A DNA stretch of 44,669 bases from an uncultured Elusimicrobia bacterium (GTDB lineage Bacteria > Elusimicrobiota > Elusimicrobia > Elusimicrobiales > UBA9959), in the NCBI GenBank assembly GCA_903917735.1, contig CAIXBR010000047.1, positions 1-44,669 on the forward strand, read 5' to 3'. The translations under genes were made by a program, and so were the position numbers. Position 1 is the stretch's first letter. Every line of letters begins with the position of its first letter. Positions 1 through 8,524 of the stretch are shown piece after piece. Below the pieces are notes generated by a model. It ran no database searches. It was not told where the DNA came from and saw nothing but the letters and a program-made list of their open reading frames with translations.

Positions 1-1
1 A

Positions 2-2794
2 GCGGACCTCGGCATAGACACCGTGAAGCAGGCCGAGCTCTTTGCCGCCATGCGCGAGCATTACAATATAGCGCGCAAGGAAAACGTGTCGCTGAAGGAT
101 TACCCGACCATACGCCACTGCATTAAGTACGTGCTGGACGAAAAATCCGCGCCACTGGCCTCACCGGCGCCGGCCCCCGCCGCGCAGCCGGAGGCCGCCC
201 CGGGCCTGGCCAAAAGCCGCAAGGCCGAAGCGCCGCAGCAGCCCGAACTGCTGGACCTGGCGGCCGCACCGGTGGAAAAACCGGTCGTGAAGCATGCCAA
301 GCCGGAACATCCGAAGCGCCACATCCGGCACGTCCCCGTTATCATACAAGCCCCTGTGGAGCAGGAAGTGATAAAGAAGTTGTCGCCCAAGCGCCCCGTG
401 GCTATCTTCGCCGAGGACCTGGACCTGGCCAAGGCTTTCCGCGCCGAGCTGAACAAGCACCGCGCCGATTCTTACATCTTCACCCCGGCCAAAACCAAGA
501 TAAAGGACGCCATCACGGTAGACTTCCGCGACATCCCGGCGCTTGAGAAAGCGCTGATGAATTTCGCGGCCGCGCACCCGGACACACAGGGGATTGTCTA
601 CCTGCCCGGCTGCATGGTGAAGTCGCTCTCGCAGGAGACGGCGGCTTTCGAGGACCTGAAGCGCTACGCGCTACCGCTGTTCCTGGGGGCCAAATACCTG
701 GGCGCCGGGCTCAACAAGGCGGACCCCGGGCACACCACCTTCATGGCGGTGGTCACCACGCTCGACGGCGGCTTCGGCTACAAAACCCGCGACGCTTACG
801 ACCCCATATACGGCGCCATCCACGGCCCCACCCTGTGCCTGCGCAAAGAATTCGAGTACAGCACGGTAAAGCTGCTGGACTTCGAACCTAGCTCCTCCAA
901 CCAGACCATAGTCCAGAAGACCTTCTACGAGATACTCTACTCGGACAAGCGCCTGGCCATCGGCTATGCCGACGGTAAACGCTGGACCATGGTCGGCAAA
1001 CCGCAGGCCCTGGACAAGTCGCGCCAGACCACGCAACTGCAGGGGCGTAACGTGCTGATAACGGGTGGCGGCCGCGGCCTCGGCGCCATGTTCTCCAGGA
1101 TGCTGGCCGAACAGCACAAGCCGAACCTGGTGCTGCTCGACATCATAGATATCAGCGAGAAGGCGAAGCGCCTTACGGCCATGAGCCCCGAAGAACTGAA
1201 GGCCTACAAGACCGGCGAGCTCTGGACCGAGATAAAAGCCACGGTAGAGAAGCCCACCCCCGCCGTCCTCGAGCGCGAGTTCACCAAGCTCAAGGACGCG
1301 GCCAACATGCACATGAACATGGAAGCGATACGCGCTCTCGGAGTGAAGGTGCATTATTACCGCTGCGACCTCAACAACCCGGAGAGCTTCGCCGCGGCCA
1401 TGCAGAACATCAAGGCCGACTTCGGGACTCTGGACGGCGTGGTGCACTTCGCCGGGCTTGAACGCTCGAAGTTGGCCATGGACAAGGCCGTAGACGAGTT
1501 CACTCTCATCTTCAACGTAAAGGCCAACTCCGCCATAAATCTGTGGAAGTCTGGAGTGGTTAAAGAGAAGGGCTTCTGGCTGATGGTCTCGTCGATAGCC
1601 GGCAAGTTCGGCAATCTGGGCCAGACCGATTACGCGGCAGCCTCGGACTATATCGCCAAGTTCTGCCTGAGCCAGACCAATAAAGGCGTGCGCGCCTTAA
1701 GCGTGGACATGACCGGCTACGCGCAGATAGGCATGGGCGCCCGGCCCGGGGTGGAAGCCTTCCTGAAATCACAGGAGATGGAATTCCTTTACCCCGAAGA
1801 AGGCATGCAGGCCCTGCTCGACGAGCTGGCCTACGGCAAAGTGCCGGAGATAATACTTTCCGGCAGCCTCGGCAAGATGGACTGGGACAAGCAACTAATG
1901 TACGAGCCCGGCTTTTCCGCTTCGGCGGCTACGGGCTTCCACTTCGCGCCCAGGGTGGAGGACCTGCTGAAAGGGGAAAGCCTCTCGGCCTCCAAGGAAT
2001 TCTCGCTGGAGCTGGACCCCTACCTGGTCGACCACTCCATAAACGGCACGCCCTACGTGCCCGGGGTTATCGGGCTCGAGACCTTCGCCGAAGTTTCAAC
2101 GCTGGTGACAGGCGCCCCGCCCAAGGCATTGACCGGGGTCCGCTTCGCCGTGCCGATAAAGCTGCTCAGGAACAAGCCGGCCGACGTGAAGATAAAGGCC
2201 CTGGTCCTGGGCTCCGGCGCCGGCTGCGAGATACGCCTGGAGTCCGACTTCGTCAGCCCCAAAGGCCTGCGCCTGGGCCAGACGCGCACCCACTTTAAGG
2301 CCGTTTCCACCGCCGACGCTCCTTCCGCCTGGAACCCTGAGATGCGCCCCGCGCTCCCGAAGTTGAAGAAATACAAGGCTGACGCTTCGACCATCTACAA
2401 GACCTACTTCCACGGCCCCAGCTTCCAGGTGCTGGACGGGATAATTTCCGTGGAGAAGACCTCCGTGCTGGCGGTCTTCAAGCGGCCGGCCGCCCCGCTG
2501 TGGAAGCACGGACAACAGAAGCTGGTCTTCCACCCGCTGGTATTCGAGGCCCTGTTCCAGGCCTGCGGCTGGCGCGACATTCAGTTCGACAGGGCCATGG
2601 CCCTGCCTGACGCCATAGGCGCGGCCATAGTCTACGACCACGAGCCGGTAGACCCGGAGACGCTGTTTCTCTACGGCGTTTTCAAGGGACGCTCTGACGA
2701 CGGCCGCAGTCTCTACGACGCGTGGGCTTTCGACGGCGAGTTCAACCTGACGGCGGAACTGCGCGACTACGCGATGATCCCGACCCCGATATAA
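2..2794 (+). CDS. Polyketide-synthase-like multidomain protein, C-terminal part (carrier-like segment, KR, DH); 5' truncated by window
   Basis: The frame is open from base 2, so the protein starts upstream. It opens with the end of an acyl-carrier fold (LGIDTVKQAELF), followed by an Ala/Pro-rich linker. A ketoreductase comes next: Rossmann motif TGGGRGLG near codon 348 (numbered from the GTG at 23), and a catalytic Ser-Tyr pair in VSSIAGKFG and TDYAAAS (Tyr about 537). A double-hotdog dehydratase follows, with the HxxxGxxxxP motif in DHSINGTPYVPG (His about 671) and the HGPSFQ motif. The second catalytic position reads HPLVFEALFQ, with Glu (about 842) where many PKS dehydratases have Asp. The carrier has Thr where the phosphopantetheine-bearing Ser is expected. 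Known for the families: KR and DH reduce and dehydrate a carrier-bound beta-keto acyl chain. Ketosynthase and acyltransferase domains probably lie upstream. Product unknown. Confidence 0.85.
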   Translation, partial: ADLGIDTVKQAELFAAMREHYNIARKENVSLKDYPTIRHCIKYVLDEKSAPLASPAPAPAAQPEAAPGLAKSRKAEAPQQPELLDLAAAPVEKPVVKHAKPEHPKRHIRHVPVIIQAPVEQEVIKKLSPKRPVAIFAEDLDLAKAFRAELNKHRADSYIFTPAKTKIKDAITVDFRDIPALEKALMNFAAAHPDTQGIVYLPGCMVKSLSQETAAFEDLKRYALPLFLGAKYLGAGLNKADPGHTTFMAVVTTLDGGFGYKTRDAYDPIYGAIHGPTLCLRKEFEYSTVKLLDFEPSSSNQTIVQKTFYEILYSDKRLAIGYADGKRWTMVGKPQALDKSRQTTQLQGRNVLITGGGRGLGAMFSRMLAEQHKPNLVLLDIIDISEKAKRLTAMSPEELKAYKTGELWTEIKATVEKPTPAVLEREFTKLKDAANMHMNMEAIRALGVKVHYYRCDLNNPESFAAAMQNIKADFGTLDGVVHFAGLERSKLAMDKAVDEFTLIFNVKANSAINLWKSGVVKEKGFWLMVSSIAGKFGNLGQTDYAAASDYIAKFCLSQTNKGVRALSVDMTGYAQIGMGARPGVEAFLKSQEMEFLYPEEGMQALLDELAYGKVPEIILSGSLGKMDWDKQLMYEPGFSASAATGFHFAPRVEDLLKGESLSASKEFSLELDPYLVDHSINGTPYVPGVIGLETFAEVSTLVTGAPPKALTGVRFAVPIKLLRNKPADVKIKALVLGSGAGCEIRLESDFVSPKGLRLGQTRTHFKAVSTADAPSAWNPEMRPALPKLKKYKADASTIYKTYFHGPSFQVLDGIISVEKTSVLAVFKRPAAPLWKHGQQKLVFHPLVFEALFQACGWRDIQFDRAMALPDAIGAAIVYDHEPVDPETLFLYGVFKGRSDDGRSLYDAWAFDGEFNLTAELRDYAMIPTPI

Positions 2795-2797
2795 CCG

Positions 2798-3442
2798 ATG
2801 ACAAACGCGGAAACATGGCCTGAGACCGGTGCCAGCGTCAAATTCCTGAAGGTGGAGGGACTTGATCCCGGCGCCGCCTTATCCGAACGGGAGGCGGCGT
2901 TGTATTCCGCCTTCCGCGTGGAGAAAAGGCGGAAGGAGTGGCTGGCGGGGCGCCTGGCCGCTAAATCCCTGCTGGCCGCGGCCGGCGGGGGGGAAGTCCT
3001 GTCCGGCTTCGAGATCTCCAGCGACCTGCTCGGGCGCCCCTCCTGCGGGACAACGCTGCTATCGATATCGCATTCCAACGGCTGGGCGATGGCGGCCATG
3101 AAGCCCGGCTCGGCCTTCCTTGGCGCGGACTTGGAGAAGATAGAGGAACGCCACCCCGCCTGGTACTCCGATTATTTCCATCCCTCGGAACTTCAAAAGC
3201 CGGACTCTTCGGAAGGGACGCGCCTCTGGGCTATAAAAGAAGCCCTGCTGAAAGCGCTCGGGCTGGGGCTGATGGCCGACCCGCTCGACATAAGAGTTGC
3301 CGGGGAAATAAAGTTCAGCGGCAAGCCGCTGGAAAGATACAAGGAACTGGGCAGCCCCGCCTTTACGGTGGAAATACGCGCCTTCCCCGAGGGCTTCTGG
3401 ACGGCCCTGGCCGCGGACAAACAGGGGCAGGCCAGCCTGTAA
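2798..3442 (+). CDS. 4'-phosphopantetheinyl transferase, Sfp type
   Basis: This 214-residue protein has the three Sfp-family motifs: a first motif ending in LLSISHSNG (about 79-92), LGADLEKIE with the Mg-binding Asp at 111, and LWAIKEALLKALG with W144, K147 and E148. The family moves 4'-phosphopantetheine from CoA to a Ser of carrier proteins. It starts 3 nt after the PKS-like stop codon, so the two are almost certainly co-transcribed, and its natural target is probably a carrier domain of that protein. No good Shine-Dalgarno precedes the ATG, which suggests translational coupling. The one carrier segment visible here has Thr instead of Ser, so the true target must be a carrier upstream of the window, or the enzyme accepts Thr. 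Confidence 0.9.
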   Translation: MTNAETWPETGASVKFLKVEGLDPGAALSEREAALYSAFRVEKRRKEWLAGRLAAKSLLAAAGGGEVLSGFEISSDLLGRPSCGTTLLSISHSNGWAMAAMKPGSAFLGADLEKIEERHPAWYSDYFHPSELQKPDSSEGTRLWAIKEALLKALGLGLMADPLDIRVAGEIKFSGKPLERYKELGSPAFTVEIRAFPEGFWTALAADKQGQASL

Positions 3443-3452
3443 AAAGGTAGAA

Positions 3453-3466
3453 TATAATTTTGGAGG
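3453..3466 (+). promoter_or_regulatory. Candidate -10 (TATAAT) and Shine-Dalgarno (GGAGG) before the carboxylase gene
   Basis: A perfect TATAAT lies at 3453-3458 and GGAGG at 3462-3466, with the ATG at 3473. No convincing -35 is present at 16-18 nt spacing. The SD fixes the start codon. The -10 may give the carboxylase its own transcript beside read-through from the PKS operon, but such a transcript would start at or just after the SD. Confidence 0.45.
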
Positions 3467-3472
3467 AAACCA

Positions 3473-5110
3473 ATGTCTGATCTAATGGAAGACCCCATCT
3501 CGGGAACCAGCGCGGCCCAGGAGGCCGGCAAGAAATCCCATCCCAAAAAAGTCCGCGTTGTCCCGGAATCCCTGAAGAAATTCCGCGAAATACAGGCCCT
3601 GGCCGAAGCCGGCGGCCCTCCCGAAAAAATAGCTGCGCAGAAAGCCAAGGGCAAGCTCACGGCCAAGGAAAGGATAGCGTACCTGGTGGACGAGGGTTCT
3701 TTCCAGGAGTTGGGCCTGCTGATGGAGACCCGCTGCACCGATTTCGGCGTAAAGGATAAGCATATAAAGGGCGACGGCGTAATAACCGGGTTCGGCAGGA
3801 TAAACGGCCGCCTGGCGGCCATCTTCTCGGAAGATTTCACGCAGATGGGCGGCTCGCTGGGCCGTACGCACGCCGATAAAATAACAAAGCTGATGGACAT
3901 GGCCGCCGATGCCCGCGTGCCCGTGATAGGCATACTGGACTCGGGCGGCGCCCGCATACAGGAAGGCGTGGACTCCCTGGACGGCTACGGCGAGATCTTC
4001 TACCGCAACACCAAATATTCCGGCATAATCCCCCAGATCTCCATCATCCTCGGCCCCTGCGCCGGCGGCGCGGTCTATTCGCCGGCCCTCACCGACTTCG
4101 TTTTCATGGTCAAGGGGATCAGCCATATGTTCGTGACCGGGCCTGAAGTGGTGAAGGCCGCCACCGGCGAAGAGGTGGATTTCGAGACCCTCGGCGGGGC
4201 GATGACGCACGCCACTAAATCCGGGGTCTGCCATTTCGTGGCGAACTCGGAGCCGGACTGTTTCAGGCAGGTAAAAGAGCTGATGAGTTTCCTGCCCCAG
4301 AACCGTTTCGAACTCCCTCCGCTCCAAGCCACCAAGGACGCCGACGAGAGGAAGATCTCGCTGATGGAGAGGCTCTGCGAGATGGACCCCCGCAAGCCTT
4401 ACCGCGTGCACCACGTGGTCTGGTGGCTGTCGGACGACCACAAATTCCTGGAAGTCCACCACAACTACGCCAAGAACATAGTGGTGGGTTTTATACGCCT
4501 CGGCGGCCGGGTAGTGGGCGTGGTAGCCAACAACCCGGCGCACATGGCCGGCGCGCTGGACATCAACGCCTCCGACAAGGCGGCGCGCTTCATCCGCTTC
4601 CTTAACAGTTTCAATATCCCCATCCTCACGCTGATAGACGTGCCCGGCTACTGGCCCGGCGTGGCCCAGGAGCACGGCGGCATCATACGCCACGGCGCCA
4701 AGATACTTTACGCCTACTCCGAAGCCACCGTGGCGAAAGTCACGCTGGTGCTGCGCAAGGCCTACGGCGGAGCCTACATCGCGATGAGCTCCAAACTTAT
4801 GGGCGGCGATATCAACTTCTCGCTGCCTTCGGCCGAAATAGCGGTAATGGGGTCGCGCGGCGCCGTGGAGATACTCTACTCCCGCCAGATAAAAGAGGCG
4901 AAGGAAGAGGAAAGGGACGCCCTGCGCGCCAAACTGGCGAAAGAATATTCGGACAAGTTCGCCTCGCCTTACCAGACAGCTTCCACAGGTTCGATAGACG
5001 AGATAATAGAGCCGGCGCAGTCGCGCACCCGCCTGATAAACGCCTTCCGCCTTCTGGCCGGAAAGCGCCGCCCCGGCGAGAACGAACACACCGGGAACAT
5101 CCCGCTGTAA
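3473..5110 (+). CDS. Acyl-CoA carboxylase carboxyltransferase (beta) subunit, PccB/MmdA family
   Basis: A 545-residue biotin-dependent carboxyltransferase of normal family length. The N-terminal crotonase-like half carries GILDSGGARIQEGVDSLDGY and the oxyanion-hole Gly-rich stretch GPCAGGAVYSPALTDF. The C-terminal half carries DVPGYWPG, RKAYGGAYIAM and AEIAVMGSRGAVEI. The family moves the carboxyl group from biotin to propionyl- or acetyl-CoA, or runs in reverse in sodium-pumping methylmalonyl-CoA decarboxylase. It follows the PPTase by 30 nt with its own SD. The position behind a PKS-like gene suggests it makes (methyl)malonyl-CoA extender units, but that is inference. No biotin carboxylase or biotin carrier gene is in the window, so PccB and MmdA cannot be told apart. 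Confidence 0.9.
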   Translation: MSDLMEDPISGTSAAQEAGKKSHPKKVRVVPESLKKFREIQALAEAGGPPEKIAAQKAKGKLTAKERIAYLVDEGSFQELGLLMETRCTDFGVKDKHIKGDGVITGFGRINGRLAAIFSEDFTQMGGSLGRTHADKITKLMDMAADARVPVIGILDSGGARIQEGVDSLDGYGEIFYRNTKYSGIIPQISIILGPCAGGAVYSPALTDFVFMVKGISHMFVTGPEVVKAATGEEVDFETLGGAMTHATKSGVCHFVANSEPDCFRQVKELMSFLPQNRFELPPLQATKDADERKISLMERLCEMDPRKPYRVHHVVWWLSDDHKFLEVHHNYAKNIVVGFIRLGGRVVGVVANNPAHMAGALDINASDKAARFIRFLNSFNIPILTLIDVPGYWPGVAQEHGGIIRHGAKILYAYSEATVAKVTLVLRKAYGGAYIAMSSKLMGGDINFSLPSAEIAVMGSRGAVEILYSRQIKEAKEEERDALRAKLAKEYSDKFASPYQTASTGSIDEIIEPAQSRTRLINAFRLLAGKRRPGENEHTGNIPL

Positions 5111-5160
5111 AAAGGGGAAGTCCCGGGTCCAGGGTCATTAGTTCCTCTTATACCCGCATT

Positions 5161-5193
5161 AAGGTTTTTAAACCGAACCTTTTTTTGTTTTTT
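5161..5193 (+). terminator. Weak candidate Rho-independent terminator after the carboxylase gene
   Basis: AAGGTT (5161-5166) can pair with AACCTT (5177-5182), followed by a T-rich run broken by one G through 5193. The stem is short and A/T-rich, so support is modest. It lies just upstream of the hydrogenase -10 element. Confidence 0.35.
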
Positions 5194-5194
5194 G

Positions 5195-5222
5195 TATAAT
5201 AGTACTTACAGTACTTTAAGGA
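5195..5222 (+). promoter_or_regulatory. Promoter region of the hydrogenase operon with a direct repeat and SD
   Basis: TATAAT at 5195-5200 is followed by a tandem direct repeat of AGTACTT (5201-5207 and 5210-5216) and an AAGGA Shine-Dalgarno at 5218-5222, 6 nt before the ATG at 5229. No good -35 is visible at standard spacing. The repeat covers the expected transcription start, where a repressor could bind. This transcript has a short leader with an SD, unlike the leaderless-looking promoters elsewhere in the window. Confidence 0.5.
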
Positions 5223-5228
5223 AAACAT

Positions 5229-6668
5229 ATGGATCTCCCTATTCAGATGCTCATAACCGCAGTGGCCGTGCCGGTCTTTGGCGCGTTCCTCATACCGATC
5301 GCCGCCAAAGTGTCCGTCCCGACCAGGAACGCCTTCGCCGTACTTCTGGGCCTCTTCACCTTCTTCGCCGCGGCCTCGCTGATGAAGCTGGTTGTAGGCG
5401 GACAGACCGCCTCCTGGACCCTGGCCTTCCCGCGCGGCTTCGACCTGATACTGCACGCCGACATGCTCTCGGTCTTCATGGCCTCCATCTCGGCTTTCGT
5501 CAGCGCGATAATCCTGATCTACTCGCTGGACTACATCTCCCACTACGACAACCAGACCGAATACTACGCGATGGTGGTCCTGTTCCTGGGCTCTATGATG
5601 GGCCTGGTGTTCTCCGCCAGCCTCCTGTGGATGTACGTGTTCTGGGAAATGACCGGCTTCGCCAGCTGGCGCCTTGTAGGCTTCTTCCGCTCGGACAAAG
5701 ACGTGGCCAAGGCCAACAAGACCATACTTGTGACCGTGTTCGGCGCGCTGTGCATGCTGGTCGGCATCATCATGATCTACTTCGACTATGGCACGCTGGA
5801 CCTGCGTGCCCTGCATGGCCAGGCCATCTCCTACGCGGCCGCCGGCTTCATTCTGGTGGGCATACTTTCCAAATCGGCCACGCTACCCTTCTCCACCTGG
5901 CTGCCCGATGCCGGCGTGGCGCCGTCCACCGTAACCTCGCTGCTGCACGCGGCCGTACTGGTAAAGATCGGCGTGTACGCCTACGCCCGCATCTTCGGCG
6001 TCACCTTCGCCGCTCCCGACGGCTTCTCCACCGCCGTCCTCTACATCGCCGGCGCCAGCGCCCTGGTCTCGGCCGGGGCCGCGCTTATCGACACCGACAT
6101 CAAGCGGATAATCGCCTACTCCACCATCAGCCAGCTGGCCTTCATTTTCCTGGGCCTGGCTTCGGGCAACAAGACCGCTTTCGCGGGCGCGCTGCTCTAC
6201 ATCCTGATGCACAGCATTGCCAAAGCCGGCCTGTTCCTGTGCGCCGGCATCATCGAGCAGAACGCCCACACCAAGGATATAAACCAGATGGGCGGTCTGT
6301 TCTCGTCCATGCCGGTCACCGGCGCGGCTTTCGCGCTCTGCTCGCTTTCCGTGATGGGCATCCCGCCCTTCGGCGGCTTCTTCAGCAAGTTCATGGTCTT
6401 CTCCGGGGCCGCCCAGAACGGCAACCTGCCCGTACTGCTGATGTTCCTGGCCGGCGCGGTGATGACGCTGCTCTACCTGGTCCGCCTGTTCTACAAGATC
6501 TTCCTCGGTGAGCCCGGCGGGCATGGGAACCCTAAAGAGGGCTCCTACACCATGGTGGCCAGCGTAATGGCTCTCGCGCTTATAGGGCTGGCCCTCGGCG
6601 CGCTGATCTACTACCCGTCAGCCTATACCGAACTCCTCACCAACAACTTAGGAGTGAACCTTCAATGA
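5229..6668 (+). CDS. Antiporter-like membrane subunit of the hydrogenase (NuoL/NuoM/HyfB family), first copy
   Basis: A 479-residue polytopic protein of the proton-translocating antiporter family (PF00361 type). Family landmarks are present: the membrane Glu in FWEMTGF, the Lys motif GILSKSATLPFSTWLPDAG followed by LLHAAVLVKIGVYAYARI, and a later HSIAKAGLFLC with a second buried Lys. In complex I and energy-converting hydrogenases these subunits move H+ or Na+ across the membrane when electrons flow through the peripheral arm. It is the first gene of an eleven-gene operon; its stop overlaps the next ATG (ATGA). Whether it carries H+ or Na+ cannot be told from sequence. Confidence 0.88.
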   Translation: MDLPIQMLITAVAVPVFGAFLIPIAAKVSVPTRNAFAVLLGLFTFFAAASLMKLVVGGQTASWTLAFPRGFDLILHADMLSVFMASISAFVSAIILIYSLDYISHYDNQTEYYAMVVLFLGSMMGLVFSASLLWMYVFWEMTGFASWRLVGFFRSDKDVAKANKTILVTVFGALCMLVGIIMIYFDYGTLDLRALHGQAISYAAAGFILVGILSKSATLPFSTWLPDAGVAPSTVTSLLHAAVLVKIGVYAYARIFGVTFAAPDGFSTAVLYIAGASALVSAGAALIDTDIKRIIAYSTISQLAFIFLGLASGNKTAFAGALLYILMHSIAKAGLFLCAGIIEQNAHTKDINQMGGLFSSMPVTGAAFALCSLSVMGIPPFGGFFSKFMVFSGAAQNGNLPVLLMFLAGAVMTLLYLVRLFYKIFLGEPGGHGNPKEGSYTMVASVMALALIGLALGALIYYPSAYTELLTNNLGVNLQ

Positions 6669-8524
6669 ACCTGATACTCATACCCATAATCCTGCCCATC
6701 GTTTCGGCCCTGGCGCTGCTGCTCATCAGCGAGCGGACCCGCTATCTTAAGGAACTGCTGGCCATCTGCGCGTCCGTCGTTTCGCTGCTGGCCGCCGCCA
6801 ACATCTTCCTGCTGCCGGCGCAGACCGTCTCTTACGCCTGGCTGGGCTCGGCCATCAGCTTCACGCTCTCCACGGACACGCTCAGCGCGTTCCTGCTCTT
6901 GGCCGCGGGGCTATTCTCGGCCGCCATCTCCATCTATTCCTTCAGCATGCCCAACAAGGGCCCGGCCAAATGGTTCTTCTTCAACCTGCTGATGACCCAG
7001 GCCTTCGCCTCGGGCGCGGCCCTGGCCGACAATATGGTGGCCATGCTGTTCTTCTGGGAAGGCCTGCTGGTGTTCCTATACACCTTCATCGCCCTATCGC
7101 AGACCACCTACGCCGCCAAGCGCACCGCCATGAAGGCTTTCCTTATTAATGGAGCCACCGACATCTGCCTGCTGGTCGGAATCACGATAACCGGCTACAT
7201 AGCCGGCACCATGAGCATGTCCGAGATCTCCCACAACAAACTGACGCTGGACTACGGCTGGTCCGTGTTCGCCTACGTGCTGCTGCTGATAGGCGCGGTC
7301 TCCAAGGCCGGGGCCTTCCCGTTCCATACCTGGATCCCCGACGCCGCCACCGACTCGAGCGCGTCTTTCATGGCCTTCGTGCCGGCGGCCATAGACAAGT
7401 TGCTGGGCATCTACTTCCTGGCCCGCGCCAGCATTTACCTTTTCGTGCTTAACGGCACCATGCAGCTGGTGCTGATGACCCTGGGCGCGGTCACCATTTT
7501 GGTGGCCGTAATGATGGCCCTGGTGCAGAAGGACTACAAGCGCCTGCTCTCTTACCACGCGGTAAGCCAGACCGGGTACATGATCCTGGGCATTGGCACA
7601 CTTAACCCCATAGGCATAGCTGGCGGCTTGTTCCACATGATCAACCACGCCACCTACAAGTCCTGCCTGTTCATGACCTCCGGCTCGGTGGAACGCCAGG
7701 CCGGCACCACCGACCTGTCGAAGCTGGGCGGCCTGTTCCGCGCGATGCCTGTGACAGGGCTCTGCTTTATCATAGCCGCCGCCGCCATCTCCGGCATAGC
7801 GCCGCTGAACGGCTTCTTCTCCAAGGAGCTGGTCTACAAGGGCACGCTGGATACCGGCTACACCATATTCTTCCTAGCGGCAGAACTCGGCTCTTTCCTG
7901 ACGCTGGCCTCTTTCCTTAAGCTCGGGCACTCCGTGTTCTTCGGGGTACGCCCCGAGAACCTTAAGGAAACAAAAGAAGCGCCCTTCTCCATGCTGCTGC
8001 CCATGCTGGGACTGGCCGCTATCTGCGTGGTTTTCGGCTTCGGCGCCCAACTGCCCATAAACTGGTTCATCTCGCCTTCGCTTGAAGCCCTGAACATCAG
8101 GCACGGGATACTCACCGGCTTCCACCCCGACAAACTCTACTTCCTCTCGGTCATAGTGATCCTGGCAGCGGTCATCAACCACCTGCTGGGTCTGGCCGCC
8201 GGCGGGGGGAAAGCCGACAAGGCTTCCGACCATATACACTACGCACCGGTGCTTAAGGAAGCCTACGCCATGGCCGAGCGCCGCGTGTTCGACATCTACG
8301 AGGTAGGGATGGACCGCGTAGTCCCGGCGTTCTCGTACGCGCTGTTCAAGGTGGACCGCTTCTTCGACTGGGTGATAGACACCGCGCCCAGCGGCGCGGC
8401 CGGCTTCCTCGGCAACACTTCGCGCCGCTTTCACACCGGTTCCTATCCGCTTTATATGGCGCTGACACTGGCCGGCGCTATAATTTACATCTTGCTGCTT
8501 GCCAGCAACGGAGGACTTAAATAA
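6665..8524 (+). CDS. Antiporter-like membrane subunit (NuoL-like, long form), second copy
   Basis: 619 residues, close to NuoL in length. It has the core antiporter fold with the Glu in FFWEGLLVF and the Lys in GAVSKAGAFPFHTWIPDA, then FHMINHATYKSCLFM. The segment after the Lys motif reads FMAFVPAAIDKLLGIYFLAR instead of the common PTPVSALIHAA pattern, so it belongs to a divergent NuoL subtype. A longer C-terminal part (about residue 520 on) carries an amphipathic, charged stretch around RRVFDIYEVGMDRVV before a last membrane helix, in the position of the lateral helix of NuoL; that equivalence is inference. The start overlaps the previous stop by 4 nt and its own TAA overlaps the next ATG (TAATG). 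Confidence 0.85.
   Translation: MNLILIPIILPIVSALALLLISERTRYLKELLAICASVVSLLAAANIFLLPAQTVSYAWLGSAISFTLSTDTLSAFLLLAAGLFSAAISIYSFSMPNKGPAKWFFFNLLMTQAFASGAALADNMVAMLFFWEGLLVFLYTFIALSQTTYAAKRTAMKAFLINGATDICLLVGITITGYIAGTMSMSEISHNKLTLDYGWSVFAYVLLLIGAVSKAGAFPFHTWIPDAATDSSASFMAFVPAAIDKLLGIYFLARASIYLFVLNGTMQLVLMTLGAVTILVAVMMALVQKDYKRLLSYHAVSQTGYMILGIGTLNPIGIAGGLFHMINHATYKSCLFMTSGSVERQAGTTDLSKLGGLFRAMPVTGLCFIIAAAAISGIAPLNGFFSKELVYKGTLDTGYTIFFLAAELGSFLTLASFLKLGHSVFFGVRPENLKETKEAPFSMLLPMLGLAAICVVFGFGAQLPINWFISPSLEALNIRHGILTGFHPDKLYFLSVIVILAAVINHLLGLAAGGGKADKASDHIHYAPVLKEAYAMAERRVFDIYEVGMDRVVPAFSYALFKVDRFFDWVIDTAPSGAAGFLGNTSRRFHTGSYPLYMALTLAGAIIYILLLASNGGLK

Noticed and set aside
3482..5089. Very long open frames antisense to real genes, for example over the carboxyltransferase and at 27365-29095 over the MutL-like gene
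   Set aside because: They mirror high third-position GC in the true genes, have no family resemblance and are rich in His, Arg, Val and Gly as expected for shadows.
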